Positions 33,610 through 42,730 of a DNA stretch of 64,000 nt are shown piece by piece. The notes below the pieces were generated by a model. It worked only from the letters and a program-made list of their open reading frames with translations, made no database searches and had not been told where the DNA came from. Location: NCBI GenBank assembly GCA_964036195.1, contig OZ038458.1, forward strand, positions 1,550,001 to 1,614,000. Direction: 5' to 3'. Within the stretch, counting starts at the first letter, position 1, and each line of letters opens with the position of its first letter. The DNA comes from Sphaerolaimus hirsutus (taxonomy: Eukaryota; Nematoda; Chromadorea; Monhysterida; Sphaerolaimidae). The position numbers and the translations under genes were made by a program.

Positions 33610-34774
33610 TTTCGGAACCGCGGCAGTCGAAATGGAGATATTTATGGTAGATTTATTATCGTCCGACCGATCCTTTCTCACACCCATATGCACTATTAAA
33701 TAGTCACAGCCAGGGTTGGTTTTATAAAAATTCATTTTAGTAAAATTGTATAAAAATTGTATAAAAATTTTATTTTATTTTTATTTTATTCTTGTTTCAT
33801 TTTATTTTATTCCCAAAAGTCATTAAAAAAATAAAATGACAGATTTTACAAAAATTTTACAAAAATTTTACAAAAATTTTACAAAAAATCAGAATCATGC
33901 ATGCAAGGCCAGAAAAATGTTATAATTAGACCTATACATGAAAAACCTGTGACAAATTTTTCCCTTACTTTTCAAAAGTTGCATGCAGTATGTATTGTTA
34001 GCTAGCTGCAAGTGTAAAGTTACAATTATTGATAAGAATGGTTTGCATTTTCAGTAGAAGGACTAGTGGAGTGTGCTGGGCACATTTATAAAATGTGATG
34101 CAATTTGTCAATTGTCATGACAAATGTAAAGTAAAGTGTCAATTGTCATGCCAAGTGTCATGTCAAATGTCATGCAAAGTGTAAATTGTGTATCCAAATC
34201 TTGTGTTTTTGTATCCATAGTATGTATTGTATCCAAATCTTATGTTTTTGTATCCAAATGTTCACATAAGATTTGGATTCAACAACAACATAATTTGGAC
34301 ACAAAACATAAGATTTAGATATCAAACATAAGATTTGGACACAATTTGCTTGACAATTGATACTTTATTTTTTACATGTCATGACAATTTACACTTTACC
34401 TTACATTTGTCATGACAATTGACACTTTGCATGACATTTTACATGACATTTGACACTTTACACTTGGGACTGCTCCCATATCCATGAATAAACAGGTAGA
34501 AACTCAAGCAACGAGATAAAATTTTACAAAAAAAAATGAATTTTTTTACAATTTTACAAAAATACGAATTTTTATACAATTTTACAAAAATTTTACAAAA
34601 ATTCGAATTTTTATACAATTTTTATTTTTATTCTTAAATTTTCCATTTTATTTTATTTTATTTTATTCTTGAATATTCCATTTTATTTTTATTTTATTTT
34701 TATTTTTTTCTGAGATTTTGCCAACCCTGGTCACAGCGAAGGAAATACAACTAAATCAACACTATCCGACAACA
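33610..34774 (-). repeat. 3-prime LTR, interrupted by a hAT-like MITE
   Basis: LTR sequence 33610-33710 and 34730-34774, minus orientation TGTTGTCGGATAGTG to GGTTCCGAAA. The insertion 33711-34729 duplicates GTCACAGC. Confidence 0.85.
33711..34729. mobile_element. hAT-like MITE (CAGGGTTGG), target copy GTCACAGC
   Basis: CAGGGTTGGTTTTATAAAA to ATTTTGCCAACCCTG with exact 8-base copies GTCACAGC (33703-33710, 34730-34737). The uninterrupted LTR at 42197-42331 shows the empty site. Highly similar to 24351-25402, including the internal introner-like palindrome. Confidence 0.9.
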
Positions 34775-34785
34775 TCACCCTTTAA
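34775..34785 (-). other. polypurine tract of the Gypsy-type element
   Basis: Minus strand TTTAAAGGGTGA directly precedes the LTR start TGTTG. The small LTR element has a closely similar tract (AAAAGGGGTGAG). Confidence 0.6.
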
Positions 34786-34939
34786 ATTTTAAAACAAACT
34801 TCAAAACAAATCACTTTTTCAAAAGTCACATTTTCAAAAACTCTTTTTCTTCAAAAACTCAACATATTTTCACTTCAACTTCAAAAAACTTCTTCTCTCC
34901 TCCAATTTTTGCAAAAAAGAATTTTAACGCGGCGTTGAA

Positions 34940-36272
34940 TTAACGCGACGCTGAACGAGAACGCGGGCGCTGATAACGCGTGTTATGTTGACATGTATGT
35001 TTGGAAATACGGGAACGCATGTCTTTTTGTTCGCGGATGTATCTAGGGGGGCGGCGGTAATTTTTCCGAAGATAATTGTGGTAACTACGCGGCATTGGAG
35101 TTTTACAGCGGTTGAAATGGCTTTGTGGATAGCGTTCCGCCACTGTCTCTACACGCTGAACTGCAGACTGCCGTCGCATTGGCGACACATTTTCTTGTGG
35201 CCGCTCGTTGTTGTCCAGAAGTGCCTAGAATGTGTTAAACAATTCGATAATTGGTGTCATGGAGGCATTTAAGCGTATAATTAATGTGCCTGTGCAGCCT
35301 GGCGGCACATTTCTAGAGGGCTGACAGTCATGTGGCCATCGAAACGCATTAGCGGCCCATGTTCCGGATGGCGGAAAAATCGTGCGCCATCTAGATCCAC
35401 CGGGCCACTCTGTGTGGTACCCCGTTTTTGAGACAAGTTCGTTAAACATCAAAAATTCAGAAATGTTTTGGTAAAATAGTACCCACTGGCGGGAAAAAAG
35501 TTGTTTCCGTCTGCACTGAAATGGTAGTTGTACGCTTTTCCGATGTCAACTTTAATTTATTGAGGGCTTCTGTCAAGTCCCGAATTGTCACATTTTTCTG
35601 AGCTGACTCATTTTCTACTTTACTCAAGGCTTCACCCAGATGGCGATTTTCGATACGAAATCCAACCACTGTTCTATGGCGGTCGTCATTCTCGCACTGC
35701 AGCGAGTCGAAACCCCGCCGAAGGAGGCGATACTTCTCGCCCAGAGTGTCGAAGTCCTAAAATGGCAAAAAATCCGCGTCAAAAACGCATCTCCCCCGCC
35801 AACCACGTAAGGTCCACATTCCAAATGTATTCACCTGACACATTTGAGCGTAGATCTGTTTGTTGGCAGTGTGTTGTTTCTCAGCTGAACTGATGGACTG
35901 TTGTGCACTGGTGGATGGTTGTTGTTCCTCTGATTCATACTGTGGTGTGTGTGTTCCTTGTGTCAACTGATCCGCGTCAACTTGCAGCGTTTCGTCAACT
36001 GGATCTTCTATGTAGGTTGGCGTCGCGGGAGGTGCAGGAGAAGGAGTGTGCTCTTTGTCAGTAGAAGACTTGCTGCGTCGATGCTTGCGTCGACCTCCTG
36101 CCACCAATGAACACGTCAGCAAAAACAGCAAAAAAGTTGTTGTCAAGCACATCACGTTAAGGTTTTTCGGTCGCTTTTTTGTTGCTTTCACTCCATTTTT
36201 TTGTCTAAATTTGTTTACTAAAATACTGGGGAATGGGAAATAACTAGTAACCGACTTTCCTGAAGAGGTCAT
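34940..36272 (-). CDS. retrotransposon ORF 3, three phase-0 exons
   Basis: Exons 36272-35835, 35756-35487 and 35224-34940 have lengths divisible by three. Introns are GTGAAT...TTTTAG (78 bases) and GTGGGT...TTCTAG (262 bases). The ATG overlaps the pol stop as ATGA. Exon 1 encodes a basic N-terminus, a hydrophobic segment near residues 41-58 (TTTFLLFLLTCSLVAGG) and an acidic Pro/Thr/Gln-rich stretch. Exon 2 encodes a heptad-type coiled coil (LSKVENESAQKNVTIRDLTE). Exon 3 is Arg-rich (YRRPPRYIRE, SRSASR) and ends in TAA. The position is that of an envelope gene, but no fusion peptide or cysteine pattern supports that. A membrane or RNA-binding accessory protein fits better. Without splicing, exon 2 also reaches its own stop at 35457. 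Confidence 0.65.
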
Positions 36273-39200
36273 TTATCAAAATTTTTCACTTTCCAGCAAT
36301 AACGCCCTGGCACTGTTTCTAGAGCGTTGCCGCGCTGAAAAGACAAATTTGGGCCACTCGTTTCTACCACTATGAATGGCCCTGAAAAACAGGGAATCAT
36401 TTTATCCGGAGAAAAAGTCTGCACCATAATTTTGTCCCCAACATCAATATCACGTGAGGGTTTGCTATTGAAGTATTCGTGATATTTTGCCCTATTGTTT
36501 TCACTTTGTGAAAGTGCCACATTGCGTACATGTTCTGGGTTGCTGTCTCTTGCTGCAGCATAAAACAAATTCCAGTGTGGCAGGTGGCCAAAAATAAGAA
36601 AAAATGGGCAGCAAGTTAAATTTTTATTCATTGTGAGATTATGTTTCAAAATCACAACAGGTAGCAGTTCTTTCCAGTGGGTTTTTGGGTGCTGAGCTCT
36701 CACAAAACTGTAGATTTCTCGCATCCGCCCGTTCACTCGTTCTACCATGCCATTTGCCGATGGGTTATGGGCGAGAACCGGGGTGTGTTTGACACCAAAT
36801 TGCGAGCATAACAAGTGGAAATCCGAGTTTAAAAATTCAGTGCCTTGGTCAGTGATGATGAGACGCGGTGCCCCGAATACTAAAAATATATGTTTCATCA
36901 CAGCTTTGGCCACAGTTTCGCCTCTGCAGGATGAGAGTGGAAAAGCAATTACATATCTCGTGAAGGCGTCTACCGCGACTAGAACTTTTGACTTTTTATT
37001 GTTATACTCAAATTGCATCGTATCCATGTGAATAACGTCAAATGGTTGCTGAGGTGTTTCTGTAGTGCCTAAAGGGCTTGGTCGCAATTGGTGTGGTTTC
37101 CTTGTCATACACTCCGAGCATTCTTTGCAATATTGCAAAATATCATTTTGCATATCTGGCCATTCAAAATACTGGCAAAGAAGGTTCATGGTTTTCTGCT
37201 GACTGCCATGACTAGCATAGATACCCATATGTGCATGTTCTAAACATGCTTGTTGCCATGACCGAGGTGGCCATATCGCGTAAGAATCGTCCTTAGTGGG
37301 TGTTCTGTGATATAAAACATTGTCGATGACAACGGCATTTTCCAAAAAGTCAGGGTTGTTTTCTAATTGTGCAATGATGTCATTCAATTCCGGGTCTTGA
37401 CATTGGGCAGTTGCCCAATCAAATTCAACTTGTTGAGTGATCAGCTTTGACTGATGAATAGGCCCTGTTAAGTGAAAACCTGGGGTTGTTTTCATTGCTA
37501 AACCCCGCACCAAGTTTGTGGGAAAATCCAACTCATTGTCTCCAAATTCTGGTTCACTTATGGGATTGCGTGATAACGCGTCCACCACACAGTTAAATTT
37601 TCCGGCCCTGTGGACAAATTTAATTACTCTCTCCTGTAGGAAGATTGCCCAACGTTCTAATTTACTGTGTAATGGTGTCTTCAGCACCAGTTGTATACCA
37701 CTATTATCTGTGATAACTATCAATTTCTGCCCTTCCACAAAATCGGCCAAGCGGCAAACTGCCCACGCAATGCATAAACTTTCCAGCTCTGCTGCGGAAA
37801 AAGACTTGTGTGGATGTGTCAATCTTTTGGAGATGAATGCAATGGGATGTAATTTGCCATCATCGCTGTACTGTGATAAGACTGCCCCTAGTCCTACTTG
37901 GCTAGCGTCTGTCTCCAAAACAAATGGGCGCCCATCTCGATTCGGGTGTATGAGAACAGGTGGCGATGTCAGGCAGTATTTTAAAGTACTCCAAGCGTCC
38001 AACATTGCTTCCGTCCATTGGAACGGCGTGTTTCCATGCTTGGGCACTTTACCTTTTAAAGTTTCGTAAAGTGGCGCTGCTATGTGGCTGTAATTGGGTA
38101 TGAAATGTGAATAATACACGCATTTGCCCAAAAACTTTCGCAAATCTTGTTTGGTATGAACTTTTGGTAGATTGACCATTGCAGCCACGCGGGATGGTGC
38201 TGGCGAGATGCCATCTGGTGTGATCTGGTGTCCTAAATACTTTAACGAGTGCGCAAAAAAGTTGCACTTTGAAGGTTGCATTTTCAAATTCGCCCAGCGC
38301 ATCCGCGAGAACAGCCTTCGCAAGTGCTCTAAGTGTTCACCGACGTCATCGCTGCAAACCAAAATGTCGTCGATGTATGCGCGCACCCACGCGCGTGACA
38401 AATTTTTGTTCAAATCCATGAGCATCATGTTGATGAGGCACATGAAAGTCGCACCAGCGTTGCAGGTACCGAACGGCATTCTTGTGTACCTGTACTGTCC
38501 GAGGCTGCACACAAAGCTGGTGCGCTCACATGTATCTTCGTCGGTCAACGGTATATTGTAGTAACCGTGTCTGATGTCGACGGCGCTGAAAATTCCCCGT
38601 CCTGAGAATTCGGCTAAAATTTCTCCTATGCGAGGTAATGGGTAACTGTCGATTTTCGTGATCAAATTCAGTTGTTTAAAATCGACGCAAAATCTAAAAT
38701 TGTCTGTTCCCTTGGGCGCAATAGTAATCGGCGACGCCCATGGCCCATTTGACCGCTCGATTATTCCTTCTTTTAACATGCTTCGAATTGTTTTGTTTAT
38801 AAAATCTCGTTTGTGCGGCACTTCGTAGCGGGGTGCCTGCTTAATTGGCGGGTGTTTGGGGTCAGTTTCGATGGTGTGCGAAATCAGAGTAGTTTTCCCG
38901 ACATCATAATCATGACATGAATAAATGTCATGATATTCTAAAAGTAATTTTTTGAAAGCAGATGTTTGCTGGTCAGTCAGGGGGATTCTATTCACTGCTG
39001 GCAAATGCTCCCAAATGTATTCGAAACGTTCTTGGGGCGTGGTCGGTACTTTCTCATGAAAATTGTTTGCATTAGGATCTATGGGAGGCGAAGGTAATTG
39101 TACAGCAGGTTTCGCATGAGTGGTTGCTTGAATCGCTGTCGCGTGTGCATGCATTCCAATTGATTTTTGAAAAGGGACTTGTTCAAATAATTTTGAAAAA

Positions 39201-39865
39201 CGTGGGCCAGGGTAATAAACGCTATCGTTTGGTATCACCTGCATTTCTGCAATTGTTTGTCCCTTTTCTAATTCAATTGGAGTGTCAGATGGGTTAAAAA
39301 GTGTTAAGTATGTGCGTTTAGCACTTGTACCCACTAATGTATTGTACATATTGATTCCCTTGGTGTCAGGAATTCCTGTGTTTGAAAATACTGCAGTGCA
39401 TTGAGACCACTTCGTTATACTGAAATTACTTTGCCTGTGCCCAACTATCACAGGCAATTTCGCGTGTCCACGTGCCGGAACATACATCCGTTTTTTCAGT
39501 TGAACTAATGACATCATTTTTTCTAAAAACTCAGTTTCTAAACTGTCCAGTTGAAGTGCGGCTGAATCGTCAACAGGTGGATCGATGTGTGTATCCTTGT
39601 CCAAAGCCATTGGTATAATCCAAGATAACTTTAAATAAGGCATAATATCTGTCCCAGCTAAAATCTCGGGCATTGCATCCGGCAGCATGTTGACTAGAAT
39701 GACTGCCAACACTTTACGTGTTACATTATCCACAGGTGATGTGTGTTCAAAAAACAAAGCGATTTCACACATCGCTCCATCTGTTGTTGTTCCTGTGACC
39801 ATGTGTACACGAATTTTTGTTGGTTTTAAATATTTCTCCACATCCAAATTACTTTTTTTTAGCAA
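36269..39865 (-). CDS. pol: pol: protease tail, reverse transcriptase, RNase H, integrase
   Basis: Intact 1198-codon frame. Approximate residues: end of the aspartic protease with the ILAGTD flap-side motif (about 70), reverse transcriptase with YIDDIL (about 495), RNase H with DAS (about 650) and TDNSG, integrase with an HH-CC zinc site (about 880-920), catalytic MDTM (about 947), TDQGTEF (about 1005) and NGMVERVNG (about 1040), then a GPF module near the end. All catalytic residues are present. The frame opens without a usable ATG and relates to gag by a +1 shift at a run of eight A (39853-39860), so expression needs frameshifting or this run has changed length. Makes and integrates the cDNA of the element. 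Confidence 0.9.
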   Translation of the reverse strand: MLKKSNLDVEKYLKPTKIRVHMVTGTTTDGAMCEIALFFEHTSPVDNVTRKVLAVILVNMLPDAMPEILAGTDIMPYLKLSWIIPMALDKDTHIDPPVDDSAALQLDSLETEFLEKMMSLVQLKKRMYVPARGHAKLPVIVGHRQSNFSITKWSQCTAVFSNTGIPDTKGINMYNTLVGTSAKRTYLTLFNPSDTPIELEKGQTIAEMQVIPNDSVYYPGPRFSKLFEQVPFQKSIGMHAHATAIQATTHAKPAVQLPSPPIDPNANNFHEKVPTTPQERFEYIWEHLPAVNRIPLTDQQTSAFKKLLLEYHDIYSCHDYDVGKTTLISHTIETDPKHPPIKQAPRYEVPHKRDFINKTIRSMLKEGIIERSNGPWASPITIAPKGTDNFRFCVDFKQLNLITKIDSYPLPRIGEILAEFSGRGIFSAVDIRHGYYNIPLTDEDTCERTSFVCSLGQYRYTRMPFGTCNAGATFMCLINMMLMDLNKNLSRAWVRAYIDDILVCSDDVGEHLEHLRRLFSRMRWANLKMQPSKCNFFAHSLKYLGHQITPDGISPAPSRVAAMVNLPKVHTKQDLRKFLGKCVYYSHFIPNYSHIAAPLYETLKGKVPKHGNTPFQWTEAMLDAWSTLKYCLTSPPVLIHPNRDGRPFVLETDASQVGLGAVLSQYSDDGKLHPIAFISKRLTHPHKSFSAAELESLCIAWAVCRLADFVEGQKLIVITDNSGIQLVLKTPLHSKLERWAIFLQERVIKFVHRAGKFNCVVDALSRNPISEPEFGDNELDFPTNLVRGLAMKTTPGFHLTGPIHQSKLITQQVEFDWATAQCQDPELNDIIAQLENNPDFLENAVVIDNVLYHRTPTKDDSYAIWPPRSWQQACLEHAHMGIYASHGSQQKTMNLLCQYFEWPDMQNDILQYCKECSECMTRKPHQLRPSPLGTTETPQQPFDVIHMDTMQFEYNNKKSKVLVAVDAFTRYVIAFPLSSCRGETVAKAVMKHIFLVFGAPRLIITDQGTEFLNSDFHLLCSQFGVKHTPVLAHNPSANGMVERVNGRMREIYSFVRAQHPKTHWKELLPVVILKHNLTMNKNLTCCPFFLIFGHLPHWNLFYAAARDSNPEHVRNVALSQSENNRAKYHEYFNSKPSRDIDVGDKIMVQTFSPDKMIPCFSGPFIVVETSGPNLSFQRGNALETVPGRYCWKVKNFDK

Positions 39866-42092
39866 TATCTCTCAAAACTGCGATAGGGATGATAGTCCTG
39901 GTGCATCCAGTATCCAGCAACATATTGCAGGGAATATTTTCGACAAAAACTTGTGCATACACCTGTGGGCCATTACTCACTTCAACGCAGACGCAGACTT
40001 TCTGTTTATCTCCAACACATGTGAAAGCGCGTACATTTTGATCAGTAAATTTTGTTCCAAACACGGGGGGCGGTCCACTACTATCACTTATCATTTGATC
40101 AAAGCTCAAGAGGTTGCTCGAACAATTCAGCAAAGATGCCCGCGACGCGCTGCTCTCCGTTGTCTGTGTGTTTAATTTTTCACTGTGGCAAACTGCCCAA
40201 AAATTGCGGTGCCACTCAGAGAACTGACCAGGGTCAGCCTCGAACATTTCTGCTACTCGATGGCGAAACTCGGTGCAGTATTGTTCCCACGGCGGCGTGT
40301 CGTCGTCGCTGGTGCCCATGTTGGCGCCTGTAGTCGTGTCGGTCACTATTTCTGCGTCAGGGATCAATTCACCATACTTTGCAAATGAGGTCTGTTTGGC
40401 TTGGGGGGCACTGGAAGTATGTTGGGGTCCAATACGTTTCACGTGCCCATAGCCATCTGCTTTTGGGCTTGTTTGATTTGGGTTAGTGGCAGTGTTTGCC
40501 GTGTCACCCATTAGTTTTCGTTGCTGCGTGATTCTGCAGTCACTGGTGCAGTGCCCAGTGTGATTTGGTAGTGGGCACCATGGGTTGGTTTGGTTTTCGG
40601 CAAAAAATTGCTTGAAAGTTGGGCGCGCTGGTCGCGTGCCTCGATCATTTTTGTCCGTTTTTTGGGTGGTCATTTTTTCTAGTTTTACAGTCCGGAAATA
40701 TTCGTCGATGCACTGCATCAGTTGTGGGACTGTGGCCGTCGATGTTTTGCTTTTAGCCTTGAAATTGGCCATTACAAAATGATCAAATCTTGTTTCATCA
40801 TATCGGTGCCATATTTTTGCCAGCACCAATTTGTCTACCAGCACTCTTTCAAAATTTACAGATTCTTTTAACTCATCCAGGATTTTAGCTAACAATCGAA
40901 TGTAGAAATCAATCATGTTTTCAGTTTTGAACATGGCGGCCATTTCCCATTCGGGGTAAGTGTAAGACTTGTCAGTAGTTTTGAACACTGATGTCAACTC
41001 TTTCATAACATGCTCAAAATTGCTCAAATCAGCAGGTGTAAATAGGGCGGTTAGCACTTTGTGCGCCTCTCCCGTGAGCTTCGTTGTCAAAACTTCCATC
41101 CAAAAATGTTGCAAAAGTGCCGGATCGGGAATGGATAGCGCCGCCATTTGCACAATGCGGTGCCATTCCGCAAAACTTTTCAGATCAGATTTACCAGAAT
41201 ACACTGGAATTTTGTCAAAGATATGAGGCCGGATCACAAACCAATTTTGCAACAATTCCGGTCTTGTTTGGTGATTTACTGCTAAAGGCAATTTCGCCAA
41301 ATTTTTGACATGCCATGGGTTTTCCTGTCTGGTTTTTACCCCGGGCTTTTCTGGGGCGCCGCAGGGCGCCTCTTGCAGCACATGTGGTTCCGCGTGTGGG
41401 GTGCCAGCTCGGAAACGCTGCAAATTTGCAAATTGCCGCTTCAAACTTTCAAAAGCATCTAAAAATTCGCGCTCAGACTGAGTGTTGCCGAGCGGCGCTA
41501 CATCATTCGTGACTGTGAACGGCGGCGCGCGTGGCCTAATGTCCAGTTCCCCACCCAAAAAATCATCAACCAAAACACGCTGATACTGGGAAAGTTGCGG
41601 CGTCAACAAAACCTGATCCGCAAATTGTACATCACGCAAATCTCACATGTCCGTCCGAGCTTGTACTGTCGCATCTGGATGTACCACGGTCGCTGCGCGG
41701 GCATGGCGGTCATGCGCAACGGCTCCGACATGGTCTCGGCCGTCATCTGCACCTGGTAGGCGTACTCCGCCGTCACCTGCGGATTGCTCGACGCCTGTTG
41801 TGTATGAAAGCGTGAATTGCGGTAAACTCGGCCACGCAACGGCGACAAATGCGCGTCAACTGGTGAACTGTAACGCGCAATTGGCAAACGCGGCGGCGCA
41901 GCAGCGCGTCGAGGCGGCGCGGCGCATGGGTAGGCGCCCTGCAAGCGCTAACTGTTCGTCCTGGAAACGGCGGACAGCCTCCTCGGTCATCCCAGGTCTA
42001 GGCATGACGTTGACTGGATGGCTCCTAGTGTGCCGTTGGACGATCGCATCCTCATAGTCTGACACGCTGTTCTCCTCGTCTGTCATCAGCAT
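39849..42092 (-). CDS. gag: gag-protease region, broken by frameshifts
   Basis: The first likely ATG is at 42092 (MLMTDEENSVSDYED). The reading passes through three frames: to about 41860, about 41900-41650, and 41642-39849 (596 codons). At least two indels have therefore hit the N-terminal part. The long frame holds a capsid-like helical region, a zinc-knuckle-like cluster (WCPLPNHTGHCTSDC) and the aspartic protease active site LLDTGCTRTI close to its end. The stop after IAKKK falls inside the protease domain, whose remainder is in the pol frame. No restored sequence is proposed. Confidence 0.75.
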
Positions 42093-42176
42093 GGACTTGT
42101 CTGCGGACGACAGCCAGCGACGACAGGAAATCGGCAGCGGATGACAGCCACTCTCCACGCGGACAGCAAACTGGGA

Positions 42177-42195
42177 TTCCCCAGCACGTCCACCA
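42177..42195 (-). other. primer-binding site of the Gypsy-type element
   Basis: Minus strand TGGTGGACGTGCTGGGGAAT starts one base after the LTR end (CCGAAA). It agrees closely with TGGTGGACGAGCTGGGGATC of the small LTR element, so both appear to use the same tRNA class as primer. Confidence 0.65.
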
Positions 42196-42196
42196 C

Positions 42197-42331
42197 TTTC
42201 GGAACCGCGGCAGTCGAAATGGAGAGATTTATGGTAGATTTATTATCGTCCGACCAATCCTTTCTCACACCCATATGCACTATTAAATAGTCACAGCGAA
42301 GGAAATACAACTAAATCAACACTATCCAACA
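42197..42331 (-). repeat. 5-prime LTR, uninterrupted
   Basis: 135 bases, minus orientation TGTTGGATAGTG to GGTTCCGAAA, matching the two pieces of the other LTR. An unusually short LTR for this superfamily. Confidence 0.85.
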
Positions 42332-42609
42332 GGGTGACCCAACCTGTAGTGAGTCGCCGCACCTCCCCCATTGTTGGCATGTAGAGGGGTCTTACAACTT
42401 TATATATACAAAGTTTCAGCTTTATAACACCTCCATGGACAGAGATATTGCATTCGAAATTAAATTAAAAAATGGGTGGTGAACTTGTCCGGGAAGGTGT
42501 TTAGTATTTAGATTTGCCATTTTAGAGACTACCTATTTTAGATGACATTTGACACCTTGCATGACATTTGAAATAATACAAGGCATTTTACGGGGCTGGG
42601 ACTGCCACC

Positions 42610-42730
42610 AGTCACATTCACTTGCGATTTATAGTTGAAGCCTTTTTCGCACTTGAAAACTTCGCACAGGGCATCTTTGTCAAAATTAGCGTCAACTTTC
42701 ATTTCGTATGGTTCGTTAGGTAAACGCGAC
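42610..42730 (-). CDS. LDLa gene exon 2, third piece
   Basis: Open in the same frame as the piece at 44510-44793 once the MITE and one target copy are disregarded. Encodes LPNEPYEMKVDANFDKD then ALCEVFKCEKGFNYKSQ, the start of an LDLa repeat completed in exon 3. It ends at the introner-like element (GGTGGCAG). Confidence 0.7.

Larger units (their letters stand above)
33610..42331 (-). mobile_element. Ty3/Gypsy-type LTR retrotransposon with third ORF
   Basis: Complete insertion: LTRs at both ends, target copy (A)GGGT at 33605-33609 and 42331-42335, primer-binding site, gag, protease, reverse transcriptase, RNase H, integrase, a three-exon ORF 3 and a polypurine tract. A CAGGGTTGG hAT-like element sits in its 3-prime LTR. 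The LTR copies differ by two substitutions and a short indel over about 134 bases, and gag is broken by frameshifts, so this copy is not young and probably not autonomous. Placement in Ty3/Gypsy rests on domain order (integrase last) and reverse transcriptase motifs. Confidence 0.9.
32353..42504. mobile_element. foldback element 1, split by the LTR retrotransposon
   Basis: The left arm begins TAAACACCTTCCCGG and runs to about 33045. The right arm is its reverse complement, from about 33065 to 33609 and then, after the retrotransposon, 42332-42504 (CCGGGAAGGTGTTTA). The arms share blocks such as GAGGGTGGTATAAAGC and AACATTTTTTTGGCG. Total length without the insertion is about 1.43 kb. No coding capacity. 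Confidence 0.85.
32238..42609. mobile_element. introner-like element split by 10 kb of nested elements
   Basis: At the low end GGGCCACTCCCAGACC and AAATGCCATGTGAACTGTC, and at the high end TGCATGACATTTGAAAT and GGGGCTGGGACTGCCACC, are the two arms of the introner-like family. The foldback element 32353-42504 sits in its centre. The element interrupts the LDLa exon exactly between two halves of one cysteine-rich repeat. Confidence 0.65.

Noticed and set aside
32520..33650. Frames such as FFWGTWAVFRKW repeated in the two arms
   Set aside because: Both lie in the foldback arms as inverted duplicates, without start context or splice sites.
35757..36272. A retroviral-type envelope gene
   Set aside because: Right position and a hydrophobic segment, but no cleavage site, fusion peptide, cysteine array or C-terminal anchor; the later exons are coiled-coil and Arg-rich.
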